Shown here piece after piece: positions 23,767 to 33,966 of a stretch of 36,764 nucleotides of DNA. Under the pieces are notes generated by a model. The model did no database searches. It was not told the DNA's origin and worked only from the letters and a program-made list of their open reading frames with translations. The translations under genes were made by a program, and so were the position numbers. This stretch comes from Mycobacterium sp. 1465703.0 (lineage in GTDB: Bacteria > Actinomycetota > Actinomycetes > Mycobacteriales > Mycobacteriaceae), in assembly GCF_001672975.1 (NCBI RefSeq), contig NZ_LZKU01000173.1, forward strand, positions 1-36,764. Direction: 5' to 3'. Every line of letters starts with the position of its first letter. The first letter of the stretch is position 1.

Positions 23767-25296
23767 ATGGTTGACCAGTCCGACGGTCACGCGATGGCCC
23801 TGGAGCGAGGCTGCTCCGTAACGGCAGTCGCGCTCAGCGACCAACGCCGCGAAGGCGTGCGGCTCGTCACGGGCGAACGACGTGGCTTCGGTGTGAACGC
23901 AGCGCTCACGTTCGTTCATGTCCCCTACCCCGCGCCGCCCGATTGGACACGCAGGACCCTGACTTGCGGTGTGGCGCTGCAATGTTCGCCGTCGAAAGAA
24001 CGCGTCATCGAATATCGCCTCAACGAGCTTTCGGCCCGAGAACTGCGTGCGCTGACACTGGTCGAGGCCGGCGTCGCGCTCGGCTGGATCGCGTCGCGAT
24101 GGCCCGGCCTGCTCCCCGAGGTCCGACGGCTGCTGCCGGACATCCACATCGAAAACGGTGACATGCCTGCCGTTCAGATGTTGAACTTGGCAATCACATT
24201 GGCGGGCACGCGCCAGGAATTGACGGTTCACCCGCTGCTGGGCTCGTTGCCGCTGGCATATACGGCACCACATGGTGTGGCCGACAAGTTGCGACGCAGC
24301 TTTGGCAGGATGCCATGGACCACAACGCAGAAGCGTTTGCCGCGGCCCTACTCGGTTCCGGTCGGCGGCGACGGAGGCGTCCGCAATCCCAATCTTCCGC
24401 CACCGAGCCGGCCGCAGGACAACGATCTCGACGTCACGCCCCGACACCGGCCCGGCATTCCCTATCCCGAGTGGAACATGTGGACACAGCGATTCATGCG
24501 CGACCACGTCGCGGTTGTCGAGCATGCCGACGGACGGCACACCGGCCGGCCAGTGCCGGTGGCCGTCGACGTCCGTAAGTGGTTCGAGGAACACACCCAC
24601 CGTGCGATGACCAATCGCCTCGAGGACGGCTCCGACCTCGATGTCGACCAGTACGTCAGTCATTACATCGATCTGGCGACCGGCGAGGCGAAGGAGCCGA
24701 AGGTGTTTCGCGACTTGCTGCCCAACGGCCGCGACGTCACCACGGCCTTGCTGCTCGACGGCAGTTCGTCGCTGGGGGTCCATGGTGGTCGCGTGTTCCA
24801 GCTGGAATTGTCCTGTGCCGACGCGCTTTCCCGTGCCATGACGCTGGCACGCGAGCGCCACGGCGTTTTCGTCTTCACGGGCAACACCCGCCATCGAGTC
24901 GAAGTCCGCTGTTTGAAGGACTTTGAGGACCGTCGATTCGTACCGCCGAGCGGGCTGGGGCTGTCCACCCGCGGATACACCAGACTCGGCGCGCCACTTC
25001 GCCATTTGACGAGCCGACTGCTGGCGCAGGTCTCCGAGCGCCGGCTGCTGATTGTCATCGGTGACGGGCTCATCTCCGATGAAGGCTATGAGGGCCGGTA
25101 TGCCTGGGCCGACGCCGCGCATGCCGTAGAGGAGGCCAGCGAGGCCGGGGTGTCGATGTACTACGTGGGAGTGGGACCGACCCGGGTCGATCCCCTCCCC
25201 GAGGTGTTCGGGCCACGCCGGTCGCAACGGATCCGGCGCATCGAGGAGCTGCCCCGGGTACTGGCCCATGTCCATCGTGAACTGGTCACCGCATGA
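23767..25296 (+). CDS. NorD/CbbO-like VWA-domain protein
   Basis: A 509-residue protein. The last 190 residues are a von Willebrand factor A domain with a MIDAS DGSSS at 331-335 and a GDG Asp at about 433, followed by EGYEGRYAWAD, which closely resembles the DHYEGRYGIEDT motif of NorD. A LDVDQYVSHYIDL segment before the VWA domain also fits NorD/CbbO. Known: NorD and CbbO work with NorQ/CbbQ AAA+ ATPases to activate nitric oxide reductase or Rubisco. The N-terminal 300 residues are diverged, with a Pro-rich linker at about 192-235. The ATG at 23767 lacks a strong binding site; ATG 23794 is an alternative. Confidence 0.85.
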   Translation: MVDQSDGHAMALERGCSVTAVALSDQRREGVRLVTGERRGFGVNAALTFVHVPYPAPPDWTRRTLTCGVALQCSPSKERVIEYRLNELSARELRALTLVEAGVALGWIASRWPGLLPEVRRLLPDIHIENGDMPAVQMLNLAITLAGTRQELTVHPLLGSLPLAYTAPHGVADKLRRSFGRMPWTTTQKRLPRPYSVPVGGDGGVRNPNLPPPSRPQDNDLDVTPRHRPGIPYPEWNMWTQRFMRDHVAVVEHADGRHTGRPVPVAVDVRKWFEEHTHRAMTNRLEDGSDLDVDQYVSHYIDLATGEAKEPKVFRDLLPNGRDVTTALLLDGSSSLGVHGGRVFQLELSCADALSRAMTLARERHGVFVFTGNTRHRVEVRCLKDFEDRRFVPPSGLGLSTRGYTRLGAPLRHLTSRLLAQVSERRLLIVIGDGLISDEGYEGRYAWADAAHAVEEASEAGVSMYYVGVGPTRVDPLPEVFGPRRSQRIRRIEELPRVLAHVHRELVTA

Positions 25297-25318
25297 TGGC
25301 CGACCCGCAGAGGAAGAG

Positions 25319-26119
25319 ATGACCACCGAGACATACTTCGCCAACGGCAACGAAGTTCAGCTGTTCGAGCAAGGCTTTCACCGGCGAATCCCGGTGATGC
25401 TCACCGGCCCCACCGGATGTGGCAAGACCCGGTTCGTCGAGCACATGGGTTCACTGTTGCAACGCCCCGTGGTCACCATCAGTTGCCACGACGACCTCAC
25501 CAGCTCCGATCTCGTCGGCCGCTTCATGGTGACCGGCGGCGACGTGGTCTGGACCGATGGTCCACTGACCCGGGCGGTCAAGGCCGGCGCGATCTGCTAC
25601 CTCGACGAAGTCGTCGAGGCCCGGCACGACTCACTGGCGATCCTGCATTCGCTCACCGATCACCGGCGCTCCCTCTACCTCGACAGGGCCGGCGAGGTGG
25701 TGAAAGCACCGGAGGAATTCATGCTGGTGTGTTCCTACAACCCCGCTTATCGCAGCTCACTCAAAGAGCTCAAACCCTCGTTCCGCCAGCGGTTCGCGAC
25801 GCTGGCGATGCAGTACCTGCCGCCCGACCGGGAGGCGGAGGTGGTTGTCGCCGAATCCGGAATTCCGGTGGCCACGGCGAGGCGCCTGGTCGGCTGCGCC
25901 GTCGCGATCCGCACCGCAGATCAAGCCTTCCACTTCGAGCCGCCGTCAACCAGGGTGCTCGTCACGGCGGCCCACTTGATCGCCGCGGGCGCAACCGAAT
26001 TGGATGCGGCCGATGCGTGCATACTCGCGCCACTGAGCACCGACGGTGCCGTCACCGACGGCTTACGTGAAGTCGCGGCTGCCAGCCTGGGAACCGCAGA
26101 CGCATCGAGCAGTTCGTAG
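25319..26119 (+). CDS. NorQ/CbbQ-like MoxR-type AAA+ ATPase
   Basis: A 266-residue AAA+ protein. Walker A GPTGCGKT at 30-37, Walker B ICYLDE at 92-97, a sensor-1 region CSYNPAYRSSLKELKPS with Asn141, and arginines in SFRQRF. The opening ETYFANGNEVQLFEQGFHRR matches the start of the NorQ/CbbQ family. I chose ATG 25319 because AGAGGAAGAG lies just upstream; a frame to 25268 would begin inside the previous gene. Known: these ATPases form hexamers that remodel a target metalloenzyme together with a VWA partner, here the gene 22 bp upstream. NOR and Rubisco genes are absent, so its target is probably in this cluster. Confidence 0.9.
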   Translation: MTTETYFANGNEVQLFEQGFHRRIPVMLTGPTGCGKTRFVEHMGSLLQRPVVTISCHDDLTSSDLVGRFMVTGGDVVWTDGPLTRAVKAGAICYLDEVVEARHDSLAILHSLTDHRRSLYLDRAGEVVKAPEEFMLVCSYNPAYRSSLKELKPSFRQRFATLAMQYLPPDREAEVVVAESGIPVATARRLVGCAVAIRTADQAFHFEPPSTRVLVTAAHLIAAGATELDAADACILAPLSTDGAVTDGLREVAAASLGTADASSSS

Positions 26120-26132
26120 AAAGGAGCACGAC

Positions 26133-26261
26133 ATGGACCGACAAGAGGAGAAGCGCAAGAGGGCGCTCATCGTCTTCCAGATCTTCATCTACGGCTACCT
26201 GCTGGCGATGTTCGGCGTCCAGCTCTACATGTCGTTCGCGCGGGGGTGGTGGGACCTGTGA
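26133..26261 (+). CDS. 42-residue single-span membrane peptide
   Basis: A small ORF 13 bp after the ATPase gene with an AAAGGAG site 6 nt before ATG 26133. A basic start (MDRQEEKRKR) precedes one membrane helix (ALIVFQIFIYGYLLAMFGV) and an aromatic end (GWWDL). Its stop overlaps the GTG of copy B as GTGA, so translation is coupled. Like the 34-residue peptide next to copy A, it could be a tiny subunit of the membrane complex. Unrecognised. Confidence 0.72.
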   Translation: MDRQEEKRKRALIVFQIFIYGYLLAMFGVQLYMSFARGWWDL

Positions 26262-26971
26262 ATCTGCCCTTGTTGAAACGACATTCGGATGGTAGCGAGG
26301 CATCGGTCAGCCTCGAGGACCATCACGACGAATCGCGCCGGGCTCAGCGCCACGCCGACAAGTGGATGATCGTCGGCGCCGCGCTGATGGGCATGTGGGC
26401 ACCGGGCCTGATCGGATTCCCCATCTTCATGCGTGGGGTGTGGCTGCAGCGCCAGGCCCTGCGGGCCGGCCTGTCGGTGCGGCCCATGATCGTCACCCTG
26501 ATCGGCTACCTGGTGCTGATCGACGGAATGCTCAACAGCCTGGGCTGGGCATTGGACCTGGTCGCCAACCACACCTTGATCAACCGCGTGCTGATGGTCG
26601 GCTGGGGCAACATGTTCGACGCCGGTTATTTCTGGCATTACAACGAACTGTGGATCGGCGGCGCGGCGGGGCCGGGCGAAAAGGCCTATGTAGCGGGCTT
26701 GATCTTCACGGTCTTCTCGATGCGCGTGGCCGCGGCAATCGGCTTCCTGCAGATGAAGCGGTGGGGTCACCAGTGGATGGTCGTCACCTGCTGGATGGGC
26801 GTGGTCATCTGGTCGGCCTACGTGTTCAACATGACCATGTTCGCCGACGTGCGCTACGCCGGAGTGGTCTTCCCGGTCATCGGCTGGTGGCTATACGACA
26901 TCTTCTACATCACCCCGTTCCTCGCCATCCCCTATCTGCACACCGTCAATCGCGAAATCTTCTCCGACTAA
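26258..26971 (+). CDS. Polytopic membrane protein, copy B (paralogue of copy A)
   Basis: A 237-residue membrane protein from GTG 26258. Both copies start NLP-x-LK-x after the start codon, which supports this start over an ATG four codons upstream. The N-terminal 70 residues have diverged, while about 140 of the last 167 residues are identical to copy A, including every His, Asp and Glu of the [27 protein letters not shown] and YLHTVNRE motifs. Strong purifying selection on the membrane core and divergence of the cytoplasmic N-terminus suggest the two form a heteromer or act on related partners. Family not recognised. Confidence 0.77.
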   Translation: MNLPLLKRHSDGSEASVSLEDHHDESRRAQRHADKWMIVGAALMGMWAPGLIGFPIFMRGVWLQRQALRAGLSVRPMIVTLIGYLVLIDGMLNSLGWALDLVANHTLINRVLMVGWGNMFDAGYFWHYNELWIGGAAGPGEKAYVAGLIFTVFSMRVAAAIGFLQMKRWGHQWMVVTCWMGVVIWSAYVFNMTMFADVRYAGVVFPVIGWWLYDIFYITPFLAIPYLHTVNREIFSD

Positions 26972-26985
26972 CAAGGAGTGGGACC

Positions 26986-27417
26986 ATGAGCAGTCCTTCT
27001 GCAGCTTCGACCACCGACGACAAGGACCCCGGCGCTGACCTCGAACCGGGGACGACACCGTACTACGCGCGGATGCACAAATGGATCAAGCGGGCTGTGT
27101 TGGTGTGCCTGGTGGCCTTGGTGATTGAGGGCGCCTTCACGTTACCGTTCATGGCCGTCTACTACGGCTACCCCACGCTGAGCCTCACCCAGATCTGCAG
27201 TGAGCTACTCAAGATCCGTTACTCCAACGACACTTTGGAGTGCAAGTACCCCTACCCGCCGTTCGGACCGCCCGAGGGCGCCGAGGGCAAAGCCACCGCG
27301 CAGGACGTCTGGGGCATCCAGCCGATACCGAAGTATCACCGGCTGGGGTTCCGTGAACTCGTCAAGATCCACAACGACAGGCTGGCGCGCCAAGGGCAGG
27401 CGGCGTCGCACCCGTGA
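26986..27417 (+). CDS. 143-residue membrane-anchored protein of unknown function
   Basis: A protein from ATG 26986 with AAGGAG upstream. An acidic 30-residue N-terminus precedes one membrane span ([19 protein letters not shown]) and an 85-residue domain outside the span. The domain has two Cys about 22 residues apart (TQIC, LECKY), a Pro-rich turn ([11 protein letters not shown]) and a [16 protein letters not shown] segment. A disulfide or a metal site is possible. Unrecognised. It lies between copy B (14 bp) and DAP-dehydrogenase copy 3 (GTGA overlap), so it belongs to the same operon and may be a further subunit. Confidence 0.72.
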   Translation: MSSPSAASTTDDKDPGADLEPGTTPYYARMHKWIKRAVLVCLVALVIEGAFTLPFMAVYYGYPTLSLTQICSELLKIRYSNDTLECKYPYPPFGPPEGAEGKATAQDVWGIQPIPKYHRLGFRELVKIHNDRLARQGQAASHP

Positions 27418-28472
27418 ACTATCGCGTCGTTCAGTGGACGACGGGCAACGTCGGCAAAAGCTCGGTCAAAGCGATAGCCGCCAACCCGACGCTGGAGCTG
27501 GTCGGATGCTACGCCTGGTCGCCGGAGAAGGCCGGGCGTGACGTCGGCGAGCTTTGCGGCATCCTGCCACTGGACATCAAGGCCACCAACGACATTGATG
27601 CGCTGCTCGCACTCAAGCCGGACTGCGTGGTCTACAACCCGATGTTCGCAGACGTCGACGAGCTGGTCCGCATCCTCGGCGCGGGCATCAATGTGGTGGG
27701 AACCGCCGGCTTCATCACCGGCCACTTCCTCGGTGCCGGCCGGGAACGCATCGCGCAGGCCTGCGAAGACGGCGGATCAAGCATCTTCGGCAGCGGCATC
27801 AACCCCGGTTTCATCCAGCTCTTCGCCATCGTATCGGCGGGGCTATCCGACCGGGTGGACAAGGTCTCGGTGCTGGAGTCGTTTGATACCACGATCTATA
27901 ACTCGCCGGCGACCGAAATCCCCATGGGCTTCGGCTATCCCATCGACCATCCGGACCTACCGGCTGTCACCGAGAAAGGATCTGGCATCTTCCGCGACGG
28001 CGTGTTGTTGCTCGCCGAAGCCCTCGGCGTCGAGCTCGACGAGGTCCGTTGTGAAGCCGAGTACGCCCAGACCACCGAGGACCTGCAGCTGCCCGGGGAC
28101 TGGACCATCGCGAAGGGCTGCGTTGCGGGCATCCACGTTCGCTGGAAAGGGATTTTAGCCGGCCGAGAGGTCATCGAGATCGGCGGGCAATGGCGCAAGG
28201 GACAACGGCTGGAACCGGACTGGCCGCTGGACATGGGCCACACCATCGAGGTGCAAGGCCGACCGACGATCAAGACCACGCTGAGCTTCCTGCCACCGCC
28301 GGACTTCGAGGGCACAACCTTGGACGACTACATCATGTTGGGCCTCACCATCACCGCGATGCCCCCGATCAGCGCGATCCCCGCCGTCGTCGCCGCCCCT
28401 CCTGGCATCGTCACCTACAACGACCTGCCACTGCTCCTGCCGCGCGGGGTGCTGCGCGCCGATTCTCGATAG
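27414..28472 (+). CDS. DAP-dehydrogenase-like NAD(P)-binding oxidoreductase (copy 3)
   Basis: A 352-residue paralogue of the genes at 18700 and 21467, from GTG 27414 overlapping the previous stop. The Rossmann motif [14 protein letters not shown] is at residues 7-20, [14 protein letters not shown] follows, and the hinge motif reads [10 protein letters not shown]. The C-terminal domain matches the DAP-dehydrogenase C-terminal type. Its place in the operon ties it to the membrane/activase genes and suggests it acts on a product of the same pathway. Exact reaction unknown. Confidence 0.84.
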   Translation: MNYRVVQWTTGNVGKSSVKAIAANPTLELVGCYAWSPEKAGRDVGELCGILPLDIKATNDIDALLALKPDCVVYNPMFADVDELVRILGAGINVVGTAGFITGHFLGAGRERIAQACEDGGSSIFGSGINPGFIQLFAIVSAGLSDRVDKVSVLESFDTTIYNSPATEIPMGFGYPIDHPDLPAVTEKGSGIFRDGVLLLAEALGVELDEVRCEAEYAQTTEDLQLPGDWTIAKGCVAGIHVRWKGILAGREVIEIGGQWRKGQRLEPDWPLDMGHTIEVQGRPTIKTTLSFLPPPDFEGTTLDDYIMLGLTITAMPPISAIPAVVAAPPGIVTYNDLPLLLPRGVLRADSR

Positions 28473-30112
<1,640 letters not shown>

Positions 30113-30136
30113 TTTCGGTCCGAGGAGGACAGCATA

Positions 30137-31363
30137 ATGAGCGTCGACACCGCAGCACCCAGCGTCTTCGAGGCCGACCTCCCGACGCTGCAGTACGACA
30201 TCACCGACACCGTGCAGGAGGTCGGCCCGCGGATCCACCAGGCGCGCAAGCAATCACCGATCGCCATCGGGCCGCTGGGACCCGAGGTGCTCGGCTACGA
30301 ACTCGCCCGCGGGATACTTCGCGATCCCCGGTTCGTTTTCCCGCCCGGCATGCACATGACGGCCCGCGGGATCACGTCCGGCCCGCTCTATGAGCGGGTG
30401 CTCGGCACCATCCTGGGCATGGACGGCGAGGAACACCGCAGGCTGCGCGGTCTGGTGTCCAAAGCCTTCACGCCGCGGGCGTCCGCGCGCATGGAAGGCA
30501 CCATCGAGACGGTGATCAACGAGCTGATCGATCAGGTCGCCGATACCGGCCGGTGTGACTTCGTCACCGCCATCGCCCGGCCGTACCCGATCCCGATCAT
30601 CTGCGCACTGCTGGGAGCGCCTCCTCAGGACTGGGAGCAGTTCTCCCTATGGGCGGAGGACATTTTCAAGATCGTCAGGTTCGACTCCGACCTGGCGAAT
30701 GAGCAGCACATCGTGATCCGGGCGTGGGACGAGTTCGACGCCTACATCGACGACATGCTCGCCGAACGGCGGAACCGGTTGACCGACGACCTGATCTCCG
30801 AGCTCATCCGCGCCCAGGACGGCGGCGACCGGCTGAGCAACGCGGAGATGCGCATGCTGGCGTTCAGCATTCTCAGCGCCGGCACCGACACCACCCGCAA
30901 TCAGCTGGCCGCCTGCATGCACGCGCTGTGCGACCACCCCGAACAACTGGCGATGCTCCGCGACAATCCCGGCCTCGCGATGCGAGCCGTCGAGGAATGC
31001 ATGCGGCATTCGCCGGCGGTCTGCACCACCCTGCGCACGGTCCTCGACAACGTCACATTCGCCGGCTACACCTTTCCGGCCGGCACTTTCATTTCGGTGA
31101 ATACCTTTGCCGCCAACTGCGATCCGGAGGTTTACCCACACCCGGAGCGCTTCGACATCACCCGCGAGGACCCGCCGCCCATTCTGACGTTCGGCGGCGG
31201 CGCCCACTATTGTCTCGGCGCGAACCTCGCCCGGACCGAGCTCACAGGGGCGCTCAAAGTGCTCGCCCAACGCATGACCAACCCACGCCAGGTGGCAACT
31301 GCTCGCTGGAAACCGATGCTTGGGCTGAGCGGGCCGGTCGAGCTGGAGATGGAATTCGACTAG
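30137..31363 (+). CDS. Cytochrome P450
   Basis: A 408-residue soluble P450 from ATG 30137 with GAGGAGG upstream. The I-helix motif SAGTDTT, ExxR as EECMR and the heme loop FGGGAHYCLG with Cys359 are intact. It is the last gene of the 12-gene run; its stop is 1 bp from the stop of the convergent Rv2047c-like gene. Family number not assigned. It probably hydroxylates a hydrophobic substrate with electrons from ferredoxins encoded elsewhere, since none is seen here. Confidence 0.92.
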   Translation: MSVDTAAPSVFEADLPTLQYDITDTVQEVGPRIHQARKQSPIAIGPLGPEVLGYELARGILRDPRFVFPPGMHMTARGITSGPLYERVLGTILGMDGEEHRRLRGLVSKAFTPRASARMEGTIETVINELIDQVADTGRCDFVTAIARPYPIPIICALLGAPPQDWEQFSLWAEDIFKIVRFDSDLANEQHIVIRAWDEFDAYIDDMLAERRNRLTDDLISELIRAQDGGDRLSNAEMRMLAFSILSAGTDTTRNQLAACMHALCDHPEQLAMLRDNPGLAMRAVEECMRHSPAVCTTLRTVLDNVTFAGYTFPAGTFISVNTFAANCDPEVYPHPERFDITREDPPPILTFGGGAHYCLGANLARTELTGALKVLAQRMTNPRQVATARWKPMLGLSGPVELEMEFD

Positions 31364-31364
31364 C

Positions 31365-33959
31365 TCAGGGCGCGTCGTCGGCGGCAAGCTCCAGCAGGTG
31401 AATCTCGCCCGTGGTGCCGTCGACCTCAACGAGGGCGCCCGCCGGCAGCGCCCTGGTTGCCCCTTGAACGTCGACCACACAGGGGAAGCCGAATTCGCGC
31501 GCCACCACCGCGGCGTGTGACATCGGACCGCCGAGTTCGGTGACGACGGCCGCGGCGTAACAGAACGCCGCGGTGTACCCGACGTCGGTCACCTCCGCGA
31601 CGAGGACCTCCCCCGGCTGCAGGTCGTCGATGGTCTCCGGCCGCACGATGCGCACCCGCCCGCGCACTCGGCCGCCGCACACGCCGACGCCGCGCAGCGT
31701 GCCCCCGGTGGCCAGCGCGGCCGACGAGGCCGCGGTCGGCTGCCAACTTCCGCTGAACACCGTCGGCGGCGCCACCGCCACCAGCCGGCGTCGTTCGGCC
31801 CGGCGCCGGGTAACCAGCGCGCTCACATCCGCCGGCAGTGCGTCGAGTTCGTCGACGAGCAGATAGAAGACGTCGTCGGCGGCGTCGAAGATCCCGGCCT
31901 CGACCAACCTGCGCCCATACTCGCGCAACAGCGTACGCAGCACCCAGTTGGCCCGCACCACCTTGTCGCGGCGGACTTCACGGTCGCGCAGTTGCTGGGT
32001 GGCCAGCACCGCAATGGGCTTGGCGTGCAGCGGAATCCGTGGACGCTGCGACAGCGCCGCGGACGGCGCGCTCATCGCTCTGGTCACCATCCGGACCAGC
32101 AGCTCAGGGTCGTCGGCGTAGCTGGTGGACAGCATCTCGAGCTCGGCCGGGCCACGATGTCCGATGAGCGCCAGCTCGTCGAGCAGGGCGGCGTGGAATT
32201 CCGGTGCCTCGACGGCGAGCTTGTCCAACCGGTCTCCGGGTTCGGCCAGCAGCGCCGTCACTTTCGGATCGCGCTGCGCGGCAACCACCAATCGCTGCAT
32301 CGCCTCCACCGAACGAGCGCTGACCAATTCCGGTCCTCCGGGCGCGGCGATCTCCCGCCCGCACAACCCGCGCAGCAACACGTTGAACGCCGCGCACAGC
32401 AGGAACGAGCCCGCCGCCAGCACCCAGCCGTGCACCACCTGGTCACGCGCCAGCGAGATCAGGCTCCGCAGCCGTCGATCGTCGAGCCCGGCGAGGTCCC
32501 CGTCAGAGAGGCGTTCCAGGCGATCGACGTCGGCAACGAAGTCGCGGGTGTCCAGGGGCGCACCGGCGGACAGGCCGACCAGGTTGACCCCGAATACGCC
32601 GATGTTGCGGACGGTCCGCAGTTGCTTGCGGATTCGGCCGGTGTTGGAGTGCGCACGCTCCTCGCCGAAGACGGGTAGGGCGGCCATGCTCGGGCCGAAG
32701 AACCCGCTGTTACTCACCACCGTGGAGGGCTTGACGAAAGGCACCGTCTCGGCCATGTAGTGCGCGGTGGTGATCGCGCCGTACAGTCGGTGGGCGAACA
32801 CCGCGACCATGCGCATCGCGATTTCGCGCTGGATCGTGCCGCCGGGCCGCAACCGCTCGGCGACGCACACGGCGCTGGCCCGCAGTCCCCGGACCGTCGC
32901 CGACGCCGACGCCGGCGAAAACGGGCCGGGCAGGGCCTCGGACAAGTTCGTAGCCAGGAAGGTGGGGAACCGCGGGTCAATCGGCGTATCGAATTCCCCG
33001 TTATCCCCCGCTGCACCAGCCCAATTGGGCTTGACGCCGTCATCGCTCGGTGCGTCGACCGAGGGTAGGTCCTGGATGTTGGCCAGCCGCCACGGCAGCG
33101 ATACCACGCGCTTGCCCACGGTGACCCGGCCGCGCACCGCCAGCGCGAAATCCTGGACACATTCGCCGGCTTCCCAGGCCGGGTTGAACTCCCACTCCTT
33201 TTCCAGCCGCGAGGTGTCCATCAATGGAGCTCCCTGCACCAGCTGCAGCTCCGCCGGATCAAAACCCAGGCGCACTACCGGGCGGTGCAGCGCGGCGGCG
33301 AGCTGTCGGAAGGTCACCGAACCGGCGGCCGCGAGATTCACTGCTCCGCTAGCGATTTCGGGTTGTACGAGGGCGCGGTTGAATAGCCGAAGCGCGTCGT
33401 CGAGGTGGACGACCTGCAGGCGGCGATCGCCCGAGCGGTCGCGGAACGCCGGTAATGCGAGCAGGCGGCGCACCCAGTTGTCGACGCTTCTGCCCAGTAT
33501 CAGCGCGGAGCGGATCGCGACCCATTGCGCACCCGAATCCGCGAGCAGCTGTTCGACCTGGGCTTTGAGTCGGCCCTGGGCGCTGACCGGTGTCGTGGCG
33601 TCGTGTTCGGTCTTCGGCGCATCTCCCCCGCCGTACACATGGGCCGACGATGCGAAAACGATTCGCCTGGAACCGGTCTTGGCCATCGCATCGAGCACGT
33701 TGCGGGTGCCGCTGATGTTGACCTGGTCGTCGTACCCGGAACCCTTCGCCCATGCGCAGTGCGCGACCACGTCCGCGCCTGCCAGGGCGCGTCGGACAGC
33801 GTCGGCGTCGCGGATGTCTGCCGCGACGAAATCCGCTGCGCTCGGCCAACTATCGGGACGATTGCGGGCGATCCCCGCGACGTCATGGCCCTGGCTGAGC
33901 AGACGTGTGGCGAGGCCGCGGCCGAGCACGCCGCTGGCCCCCGTGACCGCGATTCTCAC
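31365..33959 (-). CDS. NAD-dependent epimerase fused to PEP-utilising swivel domain, Rv2047c-like
   Basis: An 864-residue protein from GTG 33959. Residues 1-270 are an extended-SDR epimerase-like domain (TGASGVLGRGLATRLL, then VFASSAHVYGG). The usual YxxxK is replaced by QGRLK, so the Tyr is missing. The middle part (about 330-730) has no motif I recognise. Residues 740-864 are a PEP-utilising mobile domain with the phosphohistidine-type motif GGPMSHAAVVARE (His about 815). No ATP-grasp domain is visible. Position 7 bp after pks12 matches M. tuberculosis Rv2047c, which suggests a link to mycoketide synthesis. Function unknown. Confidence 0.87.
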   Translation of the reverse strand: MRIAVTGASGVLGRGLATRLLSQGHDVAGIARNRPDSWPSAADFVAADIRDADAVRRALAGADVVAHCAWAKGSGYDDQVNISGTRNVLDAMAKTGSRRIVFASSAHVYGGGDAPKTEHDATTPVSAQGRLKAQVEQLLADSGAQWVAIRSALILGRSVDNWVRRLLALPAFRDRSGDRRLQVVHLDDALRLFNRALVQPEIASGAVNLAAAGSVTFRQLAAALHRPVVRLGFDPAELQLVQGAPLMDTSRLEKEWEFNPAWEAGECVQDFALAVRGRVTVGKRVVSLPWRLANIQDLPSVDAPSDDGVKPNWAGAAGDNGEFDTPIDPRFPTFLATNLSEALPGPFSPASASATVRGLRASAVCVAERLRPGGTIQREIAMRMVAVFAHRLYGAITTAHYMAETVPFVKPSTVVSNSGFFGPSMAALPVFGEERAHSNTGRIRKQLRTVRNIGVFGVNLVGLSAGAPLDTRDFVADVDRLERLSDGDLAGLDDRRLRSLISLARDQVVHGWVLAAGSFLLCAAFNVLLRGLCGREIAAPGGPELVSARSVEAMQRLVVAAQRDPKVTALLAEPGDRLDKLAVEAPEFHAALLDELALIGHRGPAELEMLSTSYADDPELLVRMVTRAMSAPSAALSQRPRIPLHAKPIAVLATQQLRDREVRRDKVVRANWVLRTLLREYGRRLVEAGIFDAADDVFYLLVDELDALPADVSALVTRRRAERRRLVAVAPPTVFSGSWQPTAASSAALATGGTLRGVGVCGGRVRGRVRIVRPETIDDLQPGEVLVAEVTDVGYTAAFCYAAAVVTELGGPMSHAAVVAREFGFPCVVDVQGATRALPAGALVEVDGTTGEIHLLELAADDAP

Positions 33960-33966
33960 GCCACGC

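Noticed and set aside
23632..25350. A 572-codon reverse-strand open frame
   Set aside because: It mirrors the NorD-like gene, has no recognisable domain and is explained by GC-rich codon bias.
22868..26971. Copies A and B as PmoC/AmoC-type monooxygenase subunits
   Set aside because: The size, span number and His/Asp content are suggestive, but the D-x3-H-x12-H copper-site spacing that I remember for PmoC is absent (here D-x4-H, and the next His is 22 residues on), and no PmoA or PmoB partner is visible.
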